A stretch of DNA of 64,000 bases, taken from Paralichthys olivaceus. Lineage: Eukaryota > Chordata > Actinopteri > Pleuronectiformes > Paralichthyidae. The notes beneath the pieces are model-generated. The model was not told where the DNA came from. It saw only the letters and a list, made by a program, of their open reading frames with translations, and did not search any database. The DNA lies in NCBI RefSeq assembly GCF_024713975.1, contig NC_091094.1, positions 18,075,001 to 18,139,000 of the forward strand, in the 5' to 3' direction. Positions 52,034-64,000 of the stretch are shown piece after piece (positions within the stretch are counted from its first letter, which is position 1; every line of letters begins with the position of its first letter). The position numbers and the translations under genes were made by a program.

Positions 52034-52330
52034 GTTCTCTCCTGGTGTCTGTTATTCGTCTCTGTCATGTTGTTCTTGAACGCAGCAGGGAGTCGTTACA
52101 TTTCAAAATAAAAGTTTAGTTGTCTTTTAACAAACTGTGACGTTTCGGTGTGTGTGTGTGTGTGTGTGTAGAGGTCGACCTTTAAATACCTTTCACTAAA
52201 GCTCACACAACACAGCGTGAACACGAGAAGCACTTCCGGACCGGCTCGTGGTTGGATTTGTAGTCCGGAAGTAGAGTAGAGACTCCACGTGTAGTCTCTG
52301 CGCGGTAGAAAGAAATGCTCAGGTTAGTGC
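52034..52330 (-). promoter_or_regulatory. pusl1: pusl1 5' UTR and promoter with paired ETS motifs
   Basis: No TATA box. CACTTCCGG (52231-52239) and CCGGAAGT (52265-52272) are ETS sites in opposite orientation about 200 bases upstream of the start, normal for a housekeeping promoter. A short (TG) run lies at 52149-52169. An ATG at 52068 opens an upstream ORF. Confidence 0.5.
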
Positions 52331-53317
52331 GTCACTTCAGTCACTCTTTCAATGTCAATAGTTTGTGTACAGACAACACTGTTTATCATTGTACTACAGT
52401 GAACCACAATATGTGTAGTTTCAGGTGAATTTACTTGTTCTAGTTGTTCGTCCCCTTTTATTTGCGTCATACCCTGCGTAGGGCGCGTGACCAGCTGTAA
52501 AACAATCTGCCTTGAGAACCATTGAAAGCAGAGATAGTGTAGAGGACATGTGTCAGTGGTGAGAGGACAACAGACAGTCTGATCAAGCAGCTCTGACGTT
52601 CATCCTGTTCTCATCTTTCAGCCTGTTACTTACACTGAGTCGGATTTCCTCCATTAAAGTAAATATTCAGAGATTCCTCTTTGATTATAGCTCTGGAGGC
52701 CAACACATTTAAAGTTGTTATAATTCATAGATTTATATAAAAACTTCTGCTGAAACTATGACTTACAATAAAATGTAGACACAGTTATTCAGAACGTTTC
52801 CCAAACTGGGACGTGACACAATTCATCTACTAAGATTTAATTTTATTAGGCGAGGCAAGATTATTCTTATAGCTTGTAGTGCACATTTCATCAGGAAGAC
52901 AATTCCCTGTGCCTTGTAAAAGGTGTAAAAGGCATCATGACAAATTGTAAACGCAACATAAGACAACACAAATAAGAAGCATTTTGAGTGGAAATACAGA
53001 GTTAAATTCAAACATTTTAAATAAAGATTATTTTTTCTATCATAATTTCACATATTTACAAAAATCATGATAGTCTTTGTTCGTGTAAAGTTTGAACAGA
53101 TTATACATAAATGTATGGCCTATATGGTGGTATAGCCCTACACAAGTTCCAGTAAACTGCTTTATTTCAGTTTGCAATTTTGTAGAAATAATTTTGTAAT
53201 ATAATTTATATATTTTTTAATATTTCAAGTGTTAAGTTATACAAATTTCAGTTTATTATGGACGTTTATAGTAATCGACTATTGTGAATATTCTTCTTAT
53301 TAGTGTTGTTTTTATTA
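52331..53317. other. divergent intergenic region between pusl1 and acap3, left part
   Basis: AT-rich, with no gene recognised. The sequence at 52480-52520 (CCCTGCGTAGGGCGCGTGAC) is GC-rich and may be promoter-associated. Confidence 0.4.
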
Positions 53318-53394
53318 CATATTATTATTATTACAATTATTATTATTATTATTATTAGATACATAGATAGATAGATAGATACATACATACATAC

Positions 53395-53429
<35 letters not shown>

Positions 53430-53470
53430 CATAGATACATAGATAGATAGATACATACATACATACATAC

Positions 53471-53501
<31 letters not shown>

Positions 53502-53697
53502 CATAGATACATAGATAGATACATACATACATACATACATACATACATACATACATAGATAGATAGATAGATAGATACATAGATACATAGATAGATAGAT
53601 ACATACATAGATACATACATAGATAGATAGATAGATAGATACATAGATACATACATACATACATACATACATACATACATACATACATACATAGATA
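53318..53697. repeat. (ATT)n then (GATA/CATA)n microsatellite
   Basis: ATT repeats at 53318-53357, then about 340 bp of GATA units interspersed with CATA blocks. Readings on the minus strand composed of Met, Tyr, Val, Cys, Ile and Ser only are artefacts of it. Confidence 0.97.
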
Positions 53698-53865
53698 GTT
53701 ACATTTACTTTATGCTAAATTGGGGAATTATTGTGTTACAGCAGCATGTCGAGGGCAGTAGTTGTTTGCAAAATAAAATATTACTATTCTAACAGCTACT
53801 TGTATGGAGTATTGCTGATATTGCTGATATAATGGAGCCCATATTAGGGTACACTCTTTATCGAT

Positions 53866-53945
53866 CAAATTCAATCAAATTCTATTCGTATAGCCCATAT
53901 TCACAAATCACAATTTGTCTCATAGGGCTTCAAATAACCTGAATA
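53866..53945 (+). repeat. dispersed teleost repeat fragment ('attctattcgtatagccc')
   Basis: 'aattctattcgtatagccc..tcacaaatcacaatttg..catagggctt' is a common fish repeat block. Confidence 0.6.
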
Positions 53946-53999
53946 GGATAAATTATTCATACATCATTACATATTTCCTTCCTCCCATTAACCCTCATA

Positions 54000-54313
54000 T
54001 TTGTCCGCAGTTGTGACATCAGGCTGTAACTAGTGGGCGCTGTCCTCTCTCTTATCATTTCCCAGGCTGCAGGTTCGCCTCTCGCCTGTCTCGGCAGCAA
54101 AGGCAGCAGTGGAGTATATTGTGGTGTAGTAATCTTCCTGCTCGCATTCAGTGTCACGGTGCCACCGGGAGAGGGGCGACAGACAACTGCTGCTGCTGCT
54201 GCTGAGTACCGGGGACACACCACCTTACCATCCTCACCAACCCTCACGCCACATCCCCTCTGCGGGCAATGACATTGGTGGACTGAAGTGGGAATACACG
54301 AGAACACGCAAAC
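54000..54313 (+). other. acap3: probable 5' UTR and promoter of acap3
   Basis: GC-rich stretch with a CTG/CAG-type run ('ctgctgctgctgctga' at about 54190), leading into the start codon. The transcription start cannot be fixed. Confidence 0.45.
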
Positions 54314-54360
54314 ATGACGGTGGACTTTGAAGAATGTATAAAAGATTCACCCAGATTCAG
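54314..54360 (+). CDS. acap3: ArfGAP with coiled-coil, ankyrin repeat and PH domains 3, first coding exon (partial)
   Basis: ACAP proteins bend membranes with a BAR domain, bind phosphoinositides with a PH domain and act as GTPase-activating proteins for Arf6. This exon encodes MTVDFEECIKDSPRF plus two bases of the next codon (AG), then donor GTAAGG. Human ACAP3 begins MTVEFEECVKDSPRFR, so the match is close. The adjacent head-to-head pusl1 reproduces the human PUSL1-ACAP3 arrangement, which makes acap3 much more likely than acap1 or acap2. No second exon (expected to begin like ATIDEVE) was seen up to 64000, so the first intron exceeds 9.6 kb. Confidence 0.9.
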
Positions 54361-55839
54361 GTAAGGCGGCTTCTCTCATCACAGCGGTGCGCAAAAATGG
54401 CACACCTTCTTTTACGCACGGTTTTTTTTAACGGGGTCTCAAAGCGTCCTCTCGTGCAGAATCTGTGGAGACATCAACAGGGTGAATGATACAAGATGTG
54501 TGTGAATTCACCCATGTGCTCAATGACCGAATGGCGGTTTTATATCTCTGTCTATTTTTTTTTTTATGCTTAAAAGTCTTATTCCTTAGAATTTGTACAT
54601 GTCATGATTTGGTTGTTTTTGTGGGTTTTTGTGATAGGCCTACATTTGCTGGTAGGCATATGTGTGTCGGTGGTTCCATATGTGAATGTCTGATTTTTTG
54701 GGATGTGGTTTGTAGCTCAGTGCATGTGAGAGGAGGGACACTCAATGCCTAGCACAGTGAGGATCCATTTTCTTCAGCGTAAATAACGTAGTTTTTATCA
54801 TGCATGTCTTAATCAACAATTTAATAAAGATCTATATTCTAGTGCACAGCCAAATCTATATGATCCAGTCCATACAACATGAACATGTGTAAGGGGATCA
54901 TTCTGTGTGTGAGAGTCTTGCAGCAGCATGGCACACAGGTTGGGTGCAGTCTTCTCATTCCTTTATAGAGGAGGCCATGCAGTCACACTCTGTGGTGGCA
55001 GACAGGACAGGAGAGGAGATGTCCTTGCAGCAGCAGCAGCTGCACTAGCAGTAGTAGTACTGATGCTGGTGGTGGTCTGGCTGACAGGGAGCAGGCAGCA
55101 GGGAAAGGAGTACGCTCTCTATCTGCAGGGATGGAGCTCGTATCCTGGGCGCAAATCCAGCTGCTCGGCCCCCTCGCCTGCCCGCTGGAGGGTTGTAGTT
55201 ACACTCAGTCCACGTGCCAGTCTGGCTGCACTCCTGTGCAGGCCGATGGGGAAACCAGCAGTGGAGATTCTAACAGCATCCAGGCCAGGGATCCCCTGTT
55301 AACTATGTCAGATAGCTGGGTGGCAGATATTTGGTCAGTGGGTCACATAGAAGAAGCAGAGTGATAATATATTTTATGTTTGCTTGTTTAATTCTTCTGT
55401 TTCTCTGTGTGCCATTTTGTTACATCCCTCTTCCTCTTTCAGTCATACAACTTATCTTCCTTGTTGAGCATTATGCCCGTCCGCAGACAAACACACAGCC
55501 AGTGATTTAAGTAAGCAAGCAGACAGTGGCAAACAAGGAAGAGACTCAGTGAGTCAGCCATTCAGTTTGTTCCTTAAATCCCTCCTCACTCCTCAGTGTT
55601 GATGAATGGCTGAGATGGAAGGTCACAGGAAGAGACAGAGAATCAGAGCAAATTCATGCACTTCCCTCTTTTTTTCCGCCTGAATCACTTTCCCATGATC
55701 TTTAGAGAGATGCTGTTTGGACAATTCCACCACTGATAAAATGAAGTGGATGTCTTATTTGATCGGGTTTTATGAGCAGTAGGGGAAATAAAATGATGCA
55801 TAATAGTTTGATTATGATTTGGTGATGGCAAACAATCAC

Positions 55840-55985
55840 CAAAGTCCAGGCCAATGTCCTATCCTTCCACCAAGTTTCGTGGAAATCTGTTCAGTAGTGT
55901 TTGTGCAATCCTGCAAATACAATGAAAAACTCAAAGTAAATGGACACGGGCGAAAACAACCCCCTTGGCGGAGGTAGTTATTTTG
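55840..55985 (-). repeat. dispersed teleost repeat, family R1, inverted
   Basis: 'ccaccaagtttcgtggaaatc', 'gttcagtagtgtttgtgcaatcctgc' and 'cccccttggcggaggtagtta' are the characteristic other end of family R1. Confidence 0.75.
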
Positions 55986-56866
55986 AAGACATTGTGATCA
56001 CCCAACTGAAAGAAGTTTTTGAATCAAGACAGAACACAGTGAGTGTTCAAATAAGCGTCTCTTCTCAAGGTTGACACAGGCAGCCTAAAGAATGGCTTGT
56101 TTTTACATGAACATTTACTGCAAAAACTTGAGAACGTCTGCTGTGAGTGATCCAGATCATTAAATGCAGTCATGGCCAGTCCTGCCTGTCTTCCCACACA
56201 TGGTGCTGAAACAGCTCACACACACACCCTCTCACTGCAGGTCCAAACTTGTGCCAGTGCCGTAAGTGTGTGTGTGTATGACTGGGTGAGCATGAAGGAA
56301 TATTTAAGGTATGCCCAAGTATCTCTTACACACACACACACACACACACACTTTTTTCATTTTCTCAACTCTTTTCTTTTCCTCACCACCCGGCCTTTTA
56401 TTCAGCAGTCACCTCCTACTTACATTCATCCTATAACAAAAGATGAGAATAGGCGTGTGCACCTGCCTGTAGTTGTTGGTAAATGGTTGTAATCTGATTC
56501 TCATGAGGCTCAAGGATTTTTACCACCACCACTTTAGTTTTCTGCTTGTCCACACTGGTACTTCAATGATATTATCATTATTATGGTTTCATTGTGATGA
56601 CGGAGTAGAACTGTGGTTGCACAAGCTTTCAACAAGGTCCTTTTTATAAACTAAAACCCATTTACTTGAATTTACTTTGATAAGCAGTACCTGACATTAC
56701 ACATGACTTATTGTTTTACTCATCCAATATAAACATAGCGTAGCTCATTGCTATTGAATTTTTTTAAATTACCTTATAGTTAAATTATCCTTTTATTTAT
56801 TTTTAATGTTTTCATTCACTGTGTTATAATGATATAAATACTAATATTCATATGTGGGTGTGCGCC

Positions 56867-56879
56867 GTTGCCTGGCAAC
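56867..56879. promoter_or_regulatory. X-box (RFX-type) motif in acap3 intron 1
   Basis: GTTGCCTGGCAAC is two perfect half-sites with a one-base spacer, an RFX consensus form. Confidence 0.4.
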
Positions 56880-59820
56880 AGCTCCTATAAGGGAGACAAA
56901 TGAGCACAGGGAGAAAAGTGAAGACAAAATGTAAGAATGGGAGAGAAGATGGTGATTTGAAAAGACACCAACATTACATTGGAATTTACCAAATTTCATT
57001 GTGATGACTAAGTGTTGTCTATAAGTATTTGTTGACTTCTTTCAGCTCAACATGTATTATGAGAAGGTTGTTTTTTGTCCGTCCACATAATTTCTGTTTG
57101 TGCAAGTGGAGTGATTAGCAGCGTAAACAGATCAATGAAGTGTAGTTTTGTATTACCTGCATGTTGAACTTCTCACTGCCTGATCATTTTGCCTCCAGCC
57201 ACAGTTGTCTCAGGTCAGTGAGTGTAGGTGTTAACTGATGTGGAGAACCTGTCTGCGTCTCTGTCAGTTACCTCTGTCTGTCTCCGTCCCACCCTCACAC
57301 TGTGTATACATGCAGCATCCGGTGAAACAGACAGGTTGTGTGAGTGACTCAACAAGATCCAGAAGGTGACAGGAGGACTCAGACAGGCAAGGCAAGGCAT
57401 AGAGTTGTTATTGTGCGGTGCTCAGAGTCAATACTGAAACACAATCGAGTTGATTGTCAACAACACAAAAATATACAGATAAACCAAAACCAGTGTCCAT
57501 ATAGACAGTAATCAGTAAACATCAGTGGTCATTTCCAGTTTCCAATCACTAACCTGTAGATCTGCACTTGAAAGCTGCCAGACCTGCATGTTGGCTTCTT
57601 ATGATAACAAAATGATCTCTTACTATTTGTATTTCATTTCATTTCAAATAATCTCTATGGGTTTAAGGTTCATGTCATACAGGAAAAAACTGATTAAGAT
57701 ATCAATTTCTAGACTAATAGAATAATCTAGAAGGGTGCCCAGAGAGTGCATAACTCTTCCAAGGCTGGAAGAAAGAAAGGAGTCTTTCAGTTTCTCCAGA
57801 ACTGCTCCAAAATTGACTGGTTTGTCCTTTGGTCGAGCCCAGAGACAGTTTGTAAAGATGGACAATATGATCAGCCTCCCAAAAGTGAAGCCAAAGCATC
57901 TTAATCGCTGACACTGTCTCTTTTGCAGCATGTGAGATCAGTTGTGCTCAGGCGTTTACCTCCTCTGTGGGTGCTGTGGTTACCTTCAGGGAAAAAACTG
58001 ACGAGAGGTCACAACCTGTCTGTGTTTAGAATAGAGGTGGCTCTCTAACCCCATATTCTGTGGGAAATGTAAACAAAGTAGAGCTTATTATGTTGACTGA
58101 AGCAAATTGGTATTTTTTCCCTCCTACCCTTCCTCTTCACCTTCACTTAAATAACAAACAAGGTGTGATTCCTCACGCTGTTTTCCCAGCTCCATTTAGT
58201 TGTGCTGTGCTCCATATTAAGTCAACATAAACCCTCTTACTATGAAATTAATTTTAATGAAGTCTAAAGAGAGGGTGAAGAATGTCTGGAGCTTATATAG
58301 GCCTACATTAATGGGTAAACCAACATAAAAGATTTGAAACCACTTCATAACAAGGGGCACTCTGTCTTCTCATTCCTGTTTCCCTGCATTATTTTAAAAG
58401 GACGTCTCCGTTTATTGACAGATTAAAGAGCCATTTGATGCTCCAGATATGCGTCTGGCGCCCCGGTTTCTTTTAACTGTCTGGGTTTTCCCATACCTGC
58501 ATCATCATCACCTACCGTCCTGTTTTACACGTCATCGCCCCGATTGTCAGAGATAATGGATTCTGTAACGGTTAAGTCACCATTGAAATATGTAAATATC
58601 CAACACCACGCTGCTGTTTCTAGACAGGGGAGGGGAAGTGGACTTGTCGTTGCCACGGGTGATCAGTTGCTTTCATGCGCGTGGCGACTGCATATCCATC
58701 CTGCCTCGCTCCAGGATGCAGGGGGACACTAATATCTGTCCACTTCATCGCAGGACCACACACAGCTGTTTGGGGCGTGTGCCAGCGGGCAGGTGTGTGT
58801 GCCAGCAGAGCGGGTGAAGATGTATCTACTCACAGCGTAAAATAGAACAGCACACAATGACCTTCAGAGAGTGCGGATGGTTTTACAGTAGATAATAAAT
58901 TGTATTAAACTGCGGAATAAAATTAGCTGTTGCCAGAGAAGGTTGACACTGATGTCCTGATGTGATGACGCTTGGAAAACTTCCTGGGCTGGAGACATTG
59001 AAGTATGAAGTGCCAGCTTTCAACTATACACACCCGATGTCCTTATCAGTTTGTCTTTAACTCATTTTGCAGAAAACCCCTTTCAGAGCCACCGTGACCC
59101 ACTGAACTTCACCAAAAATAGATCCTAGTCTACAACATCCTCTGCAAAACGTTTAGAAAGATTCCAGACCACTCACTTTAAGTTACTAATGTCAAGACAC
59201 TCATTCCCAAACCACTCTCCCTAATGCACCATGTACACAGGAGATGTGGTCTTGACGGCAAGAGAACGACCTCACAGGCCTGATATCCCGATCCTCTTAT
59301 CCTCCATATATGGAGGTTCCCTCCATCCGTTTCAAAGCTTTTATCAGTTATTCTAAAGATGAAATTGCTTTGGTTGAGGATTCGTTCTTTTCTTTAAACC
59401 GCTCAGACCCAGACTTTCCATCAGTGTTGGAAAATGCATAATAAACTGCAAACAAATCTCTGACATTTGACCCTAATCTTGAGGGATTTGCCCCCTAAGC
59501 AATAGTTTTTTTTTCTTCAAAGGTATAGGGAGGTCAAACAATTTATTCACGCTCCCCCACATGGGGTTTAATATCTCTTTGTGGGCTCTAATGTATGAGC
59601 AGAAGTATTAAATATTTAAATCTGGACCATTTCACTGACAGACAATAATGTAAAGAATTGCTAGATTAATGTTGTTGCATTATTGTTGCACTTGTGAGAT
59701 GCATTTACAATCAATATAATGTAGATTAATGTGCATAAATAGACACAACGACAATGTTGTCTAGACTATTAAATTTGAGCAGATTGAATATAGATATTAA
59801 ATGCTGGATACTTGAAATTC

Positions 59821-59840
59821 CTAACCCTAACCCTAACCCT
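59821..59840 (+). repeat. short interstitial telomere-like repeat
   Basis: Three tandem CCCTAA-type hexamers (CTAACCCTAACCCTAACCCT). Confidence 0.9.
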
Positions 59841-62800
59841 CCACAGGAAAGCATCACTTTAACCACTAAGTGACCTTTTAAACTCTCAGGACCCACACAT
59901 GTCACAATAAGACAATGTAGAACATCAGGGCTTTTAAAAATATCTTGACATTTCCCATCAGTTTGCATGAATATTTTAGTTCCCTCTGTGTGTGTGAGAG
60001 AGGCCTTGCTGGAGACACGTCTGTCATGTGTAAAGCATGTAACAGTGTGGTTACTAGATGGTGGTATTGGTGCTGCAGCATCTGTGCTGCATATTTACAG
60101 ATTGTGTCGTTCTCTTTCTCCTGAACAAAGACTATCCACGGCTGAAAGTCGATGGAGCAGGTGGACACGGAGGGCAGCCCCACCCTTGTTTTTCCTGTAT
60201 GGGTGCATTGAGTTGATGCCCCTAGATAACGAAATGATGTCAGACTACATGCGCTCACCACTTCAGTGAATTAGAGCCAAAGTGAGTGGCTAAAAAATGA
60301 GGCCTGCTTCCCTGCTCACATGCATCTCACATAAGATTGGGTTCTCACATGAGGCAGGATCTGAATGCTTAATCCAGTGGAATCATTCATACTGGAGCCC
60401 GACACCGATGTCAAAAGAATAGTGGTTAAAGCCCACATCAGGACTTAAGAGGGAATCGACATGCTCTACCTGAATATCATACATCGTGTAAGAAATGTTT
60501 CACTGGCAGTCAGTGGTGATTGATTGAATTAGCATTCATTTTTTCTAACTGCACATGAATCAAGGATAATTTTGTCATGAGCACAATTGTTGAGCCTATT
60601 AAATCAGAATAATCATCAACAACTAAATCTCTCAAGCTACACTCTAATGTCCCTGCACGGTGTGTCAGAGGATGTCATATAATTTACAGTATAGGTTGCT
60701 AGTGTGTCTACTAGTTGACACTGAATATATGACATGATTTAGCATAATCAGTTTTACCAGATCTTCCCTGGGAAATATAATATAATCAGAAACCACATGA
60801 CATGTTTTGGGGTTAGATAAAAAAAAAAACAAGATAGATGATTTACTTTCTGAATTTTTATGGGACCATCCACATGCTCTTACTAAAACTTTTTCCAGGG
60901 GATAGTGGATATGAGGACAGTAAGCCTGCATGTGCTTTACATCAGCTCTCATTGTCCTTATCTGGTTGTGCCACACATGCATGATGTGTGTGACTGCTGG
61001 CTAGCATGTAGGCTAATCAGATTCCTGTCGCTGCTGGCATGTCAGGCGTATGCAGTAGCTTGATGTGCTCATGAGAGAGCATCAGTCCAGCACGTGGATA
61101 CTTCCACCGAATCCACGGTGCAGCAGATTTCCTGCCGCTGTGCTGCACGTGTTGCCAGGGGACTTAGTGTGGGACCCATTTATGAAATAGGATTATCAGC
61201 AACCACACTCTCTGATTAAATCAACTGGATAGCCTACACACCCTATTACAGCTCACACACTATCAGCCTCTTACCCTGAGAACCTCAATACAATTTCCCA
61301 TCCCATTCAACGGTGGTGCGCAGGATAATGTAACTGCAGATATTGTTCCGACGCAAATAAGTTTAAGTGCAGTTCACATGACTTGTGTTACTTCAGTATG
61401 TGGCACAGGATGGATTTCTGCCCTTGTTGGATATATCCACATTTGTTCTAGATCAGGTGCCACTTACCATATATGGTTTTATCTATTATTTCATTCTGAC
61501 CTTTATACTGTGAAGCTTGGGTTATTTTAAGACATGATGGTATAAGCTGATGTCACATGTCACATGAAGACACTGAAACCACAGTGCAGTAGTCTGGGGA
61601 TTTTTCTTCAAACAAAGACAGTGTTTGTAATAGATTAGATATTTACTTATTATTTATTTAAGTATTCAAAAGTTACTATGTCACGACCATAGTACCATAG
61701 TATATACCTTAGTACCGCCATGTATCTAAAGCTGAACGATGCATCTCCACTTCCTTTCTCTGTTCAGAAATTGAGCTGAAATATCTGAATGATGCCATCT
61801 TAGGCTGACGACTAAGTTTGGAGCAACTAATTGCCTTTTATTTTGACTTTTGGTTTTGTCCATGTCCAATCGACTAATTCTCGCTAGGCAACAATCACAC
61901 TGCTTCAACATGACAAAGACCTGCCACGCCCAGTTACAGTTACTAAACTTCAATTGGACTATTAATTATCGAGGCAGGGAGCAAACAGAAGCTTTATTAT
62001 AACAACTGTAATTCCTCTGTGTCTCCATTTAGTTTTCTCTAGTGATTGATGTCTAGGTAGACTAAAGGGTAATGGGCAGTTTCTCCTAATTAAAGTAATG
62101 ACTTTGTCAGTAAAGACAAGATCATCAGGAGCACCATGCACTCTGAAAGGAGCGTGTATATATATATTTACATTAACATTACTCACCAGTAAATGCAATT
62201 CAAATTCAAGGACATGAGTCTGTGTCGACAGGAGGAGATGACCTCATTGGAAAACAGAACAAGGTGAGCTGTGGACTGTGGCAGATGTAGAAGTTCAACA
62301 TCTGACAACGTGATGCTCAAATTAAATTTGATTCTTAACATGAACAACAGGAATGAAAAATATGGGACAATTTGAACCGTCTCACCTCTCTCCTGTTGTC
62401 TCACAGACCATTGTATATAATCTCTCTCACTGCTTTAACTCAGATCAGGATTTGATAGTTTGTTTGGTCTTCATTTCTTCTTCCAAGACCCATTGAAAGT
62501 CGAAGCGGAACAATTAAGTAAATTGCCTGCATCTTGTTCCTGGGCTGCTCTCTTTCTCTATCTCTGTTTGTCTATCCTACTGTCATGAACATTTTTAAAC
62601 ACTTTTCAGACTTTGCCTGGTTTCAAACTCCTGTGTGTGCCATGCTGTAGCATTTATATGCTTTGTCATAACCACTGACACACAAACAATCAGGCTGACT
62701 TTTGGTTAAGATGTGCAGAGGTTAAGCGCTCATAATGGAAGCCATGTCTGAACTATGAACCCCAAAATTTGCAGTTGAGAATTCACTCCACAGGAAGTCA

Positions 62801-63114
62801 TTAAATCTCGCAGGGGGAAAGAAACAGGACTAGCCGGTATGTGAAATGTGGAATGCATCTGTGGTGGCCAGACCTCAGAGCTCACTGCAACACATGTATG
62901 GATGCACACATAAAAAGCTGTTAAAACATGCAGCAGCATGTGTGTTCGCACGTATGGTACTAAACAGAAAAATTGCTGGAATGTATGCAGCATGGGCTGC
63001 TTTTGTGACTTAACCATATATACAGTTTGTTCTGCAGCAGGGAAAGGAACAATCAACTAATGGTTTCTCATACAGCAAACCAGAATAGACTGCATCCCCC
63101 AAATTAAACCACAT

Positions 63115-63370
63115 TTAATTTCACTAGATCCGGATTTTATTTGGATCTGCACCAAATGGCACACTCATAAATATCAGTCCCCTAAACATGCCTGATTTTT
63201 TTCACCAAGATCATGAATTATTCTATCAGACCCAGATCTGCAAAAACATTATTGAGTTATTTCCTGACTCCTACCACATCCAATTTTTGTGGTAATGTCC
63301 AGTAGTTTTTTGTGTAATCCTACTAACTATCTGACAAACAAATGCAAAACTAGATGGGTGCTCTGAGGCC
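63115..63370 (-). repeat. dispersed teleost repeat, family R1, inverted
   Basis: 'gatctgcaccaaatggcacac', 'tcagtcccctaaacatgcctga' and 'gtccagtagttttttgtgtaatcc' in order. Opposite orientation to the copy at 960-1215. Confidence 0.75.
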
Positions 63371-63699
63371 ACAAACCGCCACCAAGGCTAACTCCCTTTT
63401 TTGCCATATCAAAGAAGTGTTTCCCATTAGAATGTGCCAGTCCACTATATTCAAATTTTTCCCATCACAGATTTGGATTTTTGCTCCTTTTCTGCATTGT
63501 ACAGCAGTGTGCAGCACAACTTGTTCACGCTATCACCCATAAAGTTGTTACAACCCACGCAGACAGTCAGACCTCATAGTTTCAGCTGCATTTGTGTGCA
63601 CACCCACAAGTGGCATTCAATCAATGTCTCTCTCTCATGCAAAAGCTTGCCTTTCACTCTCTAATCTGTGTACCTGTCACTTGGAATCTGCTGCTGCAG

Positions 63700-63890
63700 A
63701 GAATGGAAAACCCTGGATCTGCTTATTTATTCAGATCTATACAAAAATGTATTGGATTTTTCCTGACCCATGCCACATCGTTCCACCAAGTTTGGAGGTA
63801 ATCTGTCAAGCAGTTTGTGTGTAATCATGCAAATTAACACACAAACGCAGATGAAAACATAAGCTCCTTGGCGGTGGGTAAGCAAAAGGT
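63700..63890 (-). repeat. dispersed teleost repeat, family R1, inverted, second copy
   Basis: 'ttccaccaagtttggaggtaatc', 'gtgtgtaatcatgcaaatta' and 'ctccttggcggtggg' show the same end of the family. Confidence 0.7.
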
Positions 63891-64000
63891 CCTGGAGGAG
63901 AACATGGTGTCTCCAAAAACCCAGACCTTTCAAGTTCTTGGTGGCTTTTTGCTTGTTTTGGATTTTTCAAATACAGTAGAGTTGAAAGATTAGGAAACAG

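Larger units (their letters stand above)
54361..64000 (+). other. acap3: start of acap3 intron 1
   Basis: No further acap3 exon or other recognised gene. Contents: an unassigned 124-codon ORF (54928-55302), R1 repeats (55840-55985, 63115-63370, 63700-63890), a (CA) run (56327-56351), an X-box palindrome (56867-56879), a repeat fragment at 57845-57903, and telomere-like hexamers (59821-59840). Confidence 0.65.

Noticed and set aside
53266-53692. Minus-strand ORFs of up to 140 residues rich in MYVC and IYLS
   Set aside because: They are translations of the GATA/CATA microsatellite in all frames.
57644-57931. 95-residue minus-strand reading in acap3 intron 1
   Set aside because: Overlaps a dispersed repeat fragment (57845-57903), with no recognisable domain.

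Overview
This window is nuclear DNA of a ray-finned fish, most likely a percomorph teleost. The genes have many exons with GT-AG introns, the dispersed repeats are typical teleost families, dinucleotide microsatellites are common, and the proteins align by eye with vertebrate families. I cannot name the species. No bacterial-type systems, CRISPR arrays, phage or viral genes were seen.

Layout from left to right. (1) 302-482, minus: first coding exon of cytidine deaminase (cda); the rest lies left of the window. (2) 1466-8525, minus: a complete five-coding-exon trypsin-like protease, with a TATA box and an untranslated leader exon. Its fourth coding-region intron carries a 2.2-kb imperfect palindrome, which is itself interrupted by a 734-bp copy of sequence from the same gene's next intron upstream. 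(3) 11423-16880, plus: a second trypsin-like protease, divergent from the first, with identical intron phases. (4) 19762-20742, plus: camk2n1-type CaMKII inhibitor in two coding exons. (5) About 22.5-33.5 kb: an 11-kb gene desert with a decayed LINE, microsatellites and possible regulatory motifs. (6) 33811-39016, plus: ddx19/DBP5 RNA helicase, 12 coding exons, 488 aa. (7) 41949-52033, minus: pusl1, a TruA-family pseudouridine synthase, 7 coding exons, 304 aa. (8) 54314-54360, plus: first coding exon of acap3 (ArfGAP with BAR and PH domains). The window to its right end is the start of a long acap3 intron.

The order mixes two blocks known from human chromosome 1p36 (CDA with CAMK2N1, and the head-to-head pair PUSL1/ACAP3) with ddx19, whose human counterparts are on 16q. 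The genes do not form one pathway. The closest functional unit is the divergent pair of secreted trypsin-like proteases.

Exon boundaries were set by hand from splice sites. For every complete gene the joined exons have a length divisible by three and read open to the stop. The most interesting points are: the nested palindrome plus templated-looking insertion inside the first protease gene; a long UG repeat beside one of its splice donors; an aromatic cluster in that protease and extra cysteines in its partner; a camk2n1 protein with a diverged tail; an overlapping upstream ORF and a microsatellite-encoded C-terminus in pusl1; and two back-to-back perfect hairpins in a pusl1 intron. I found nothing I would call a wholly new biological system.
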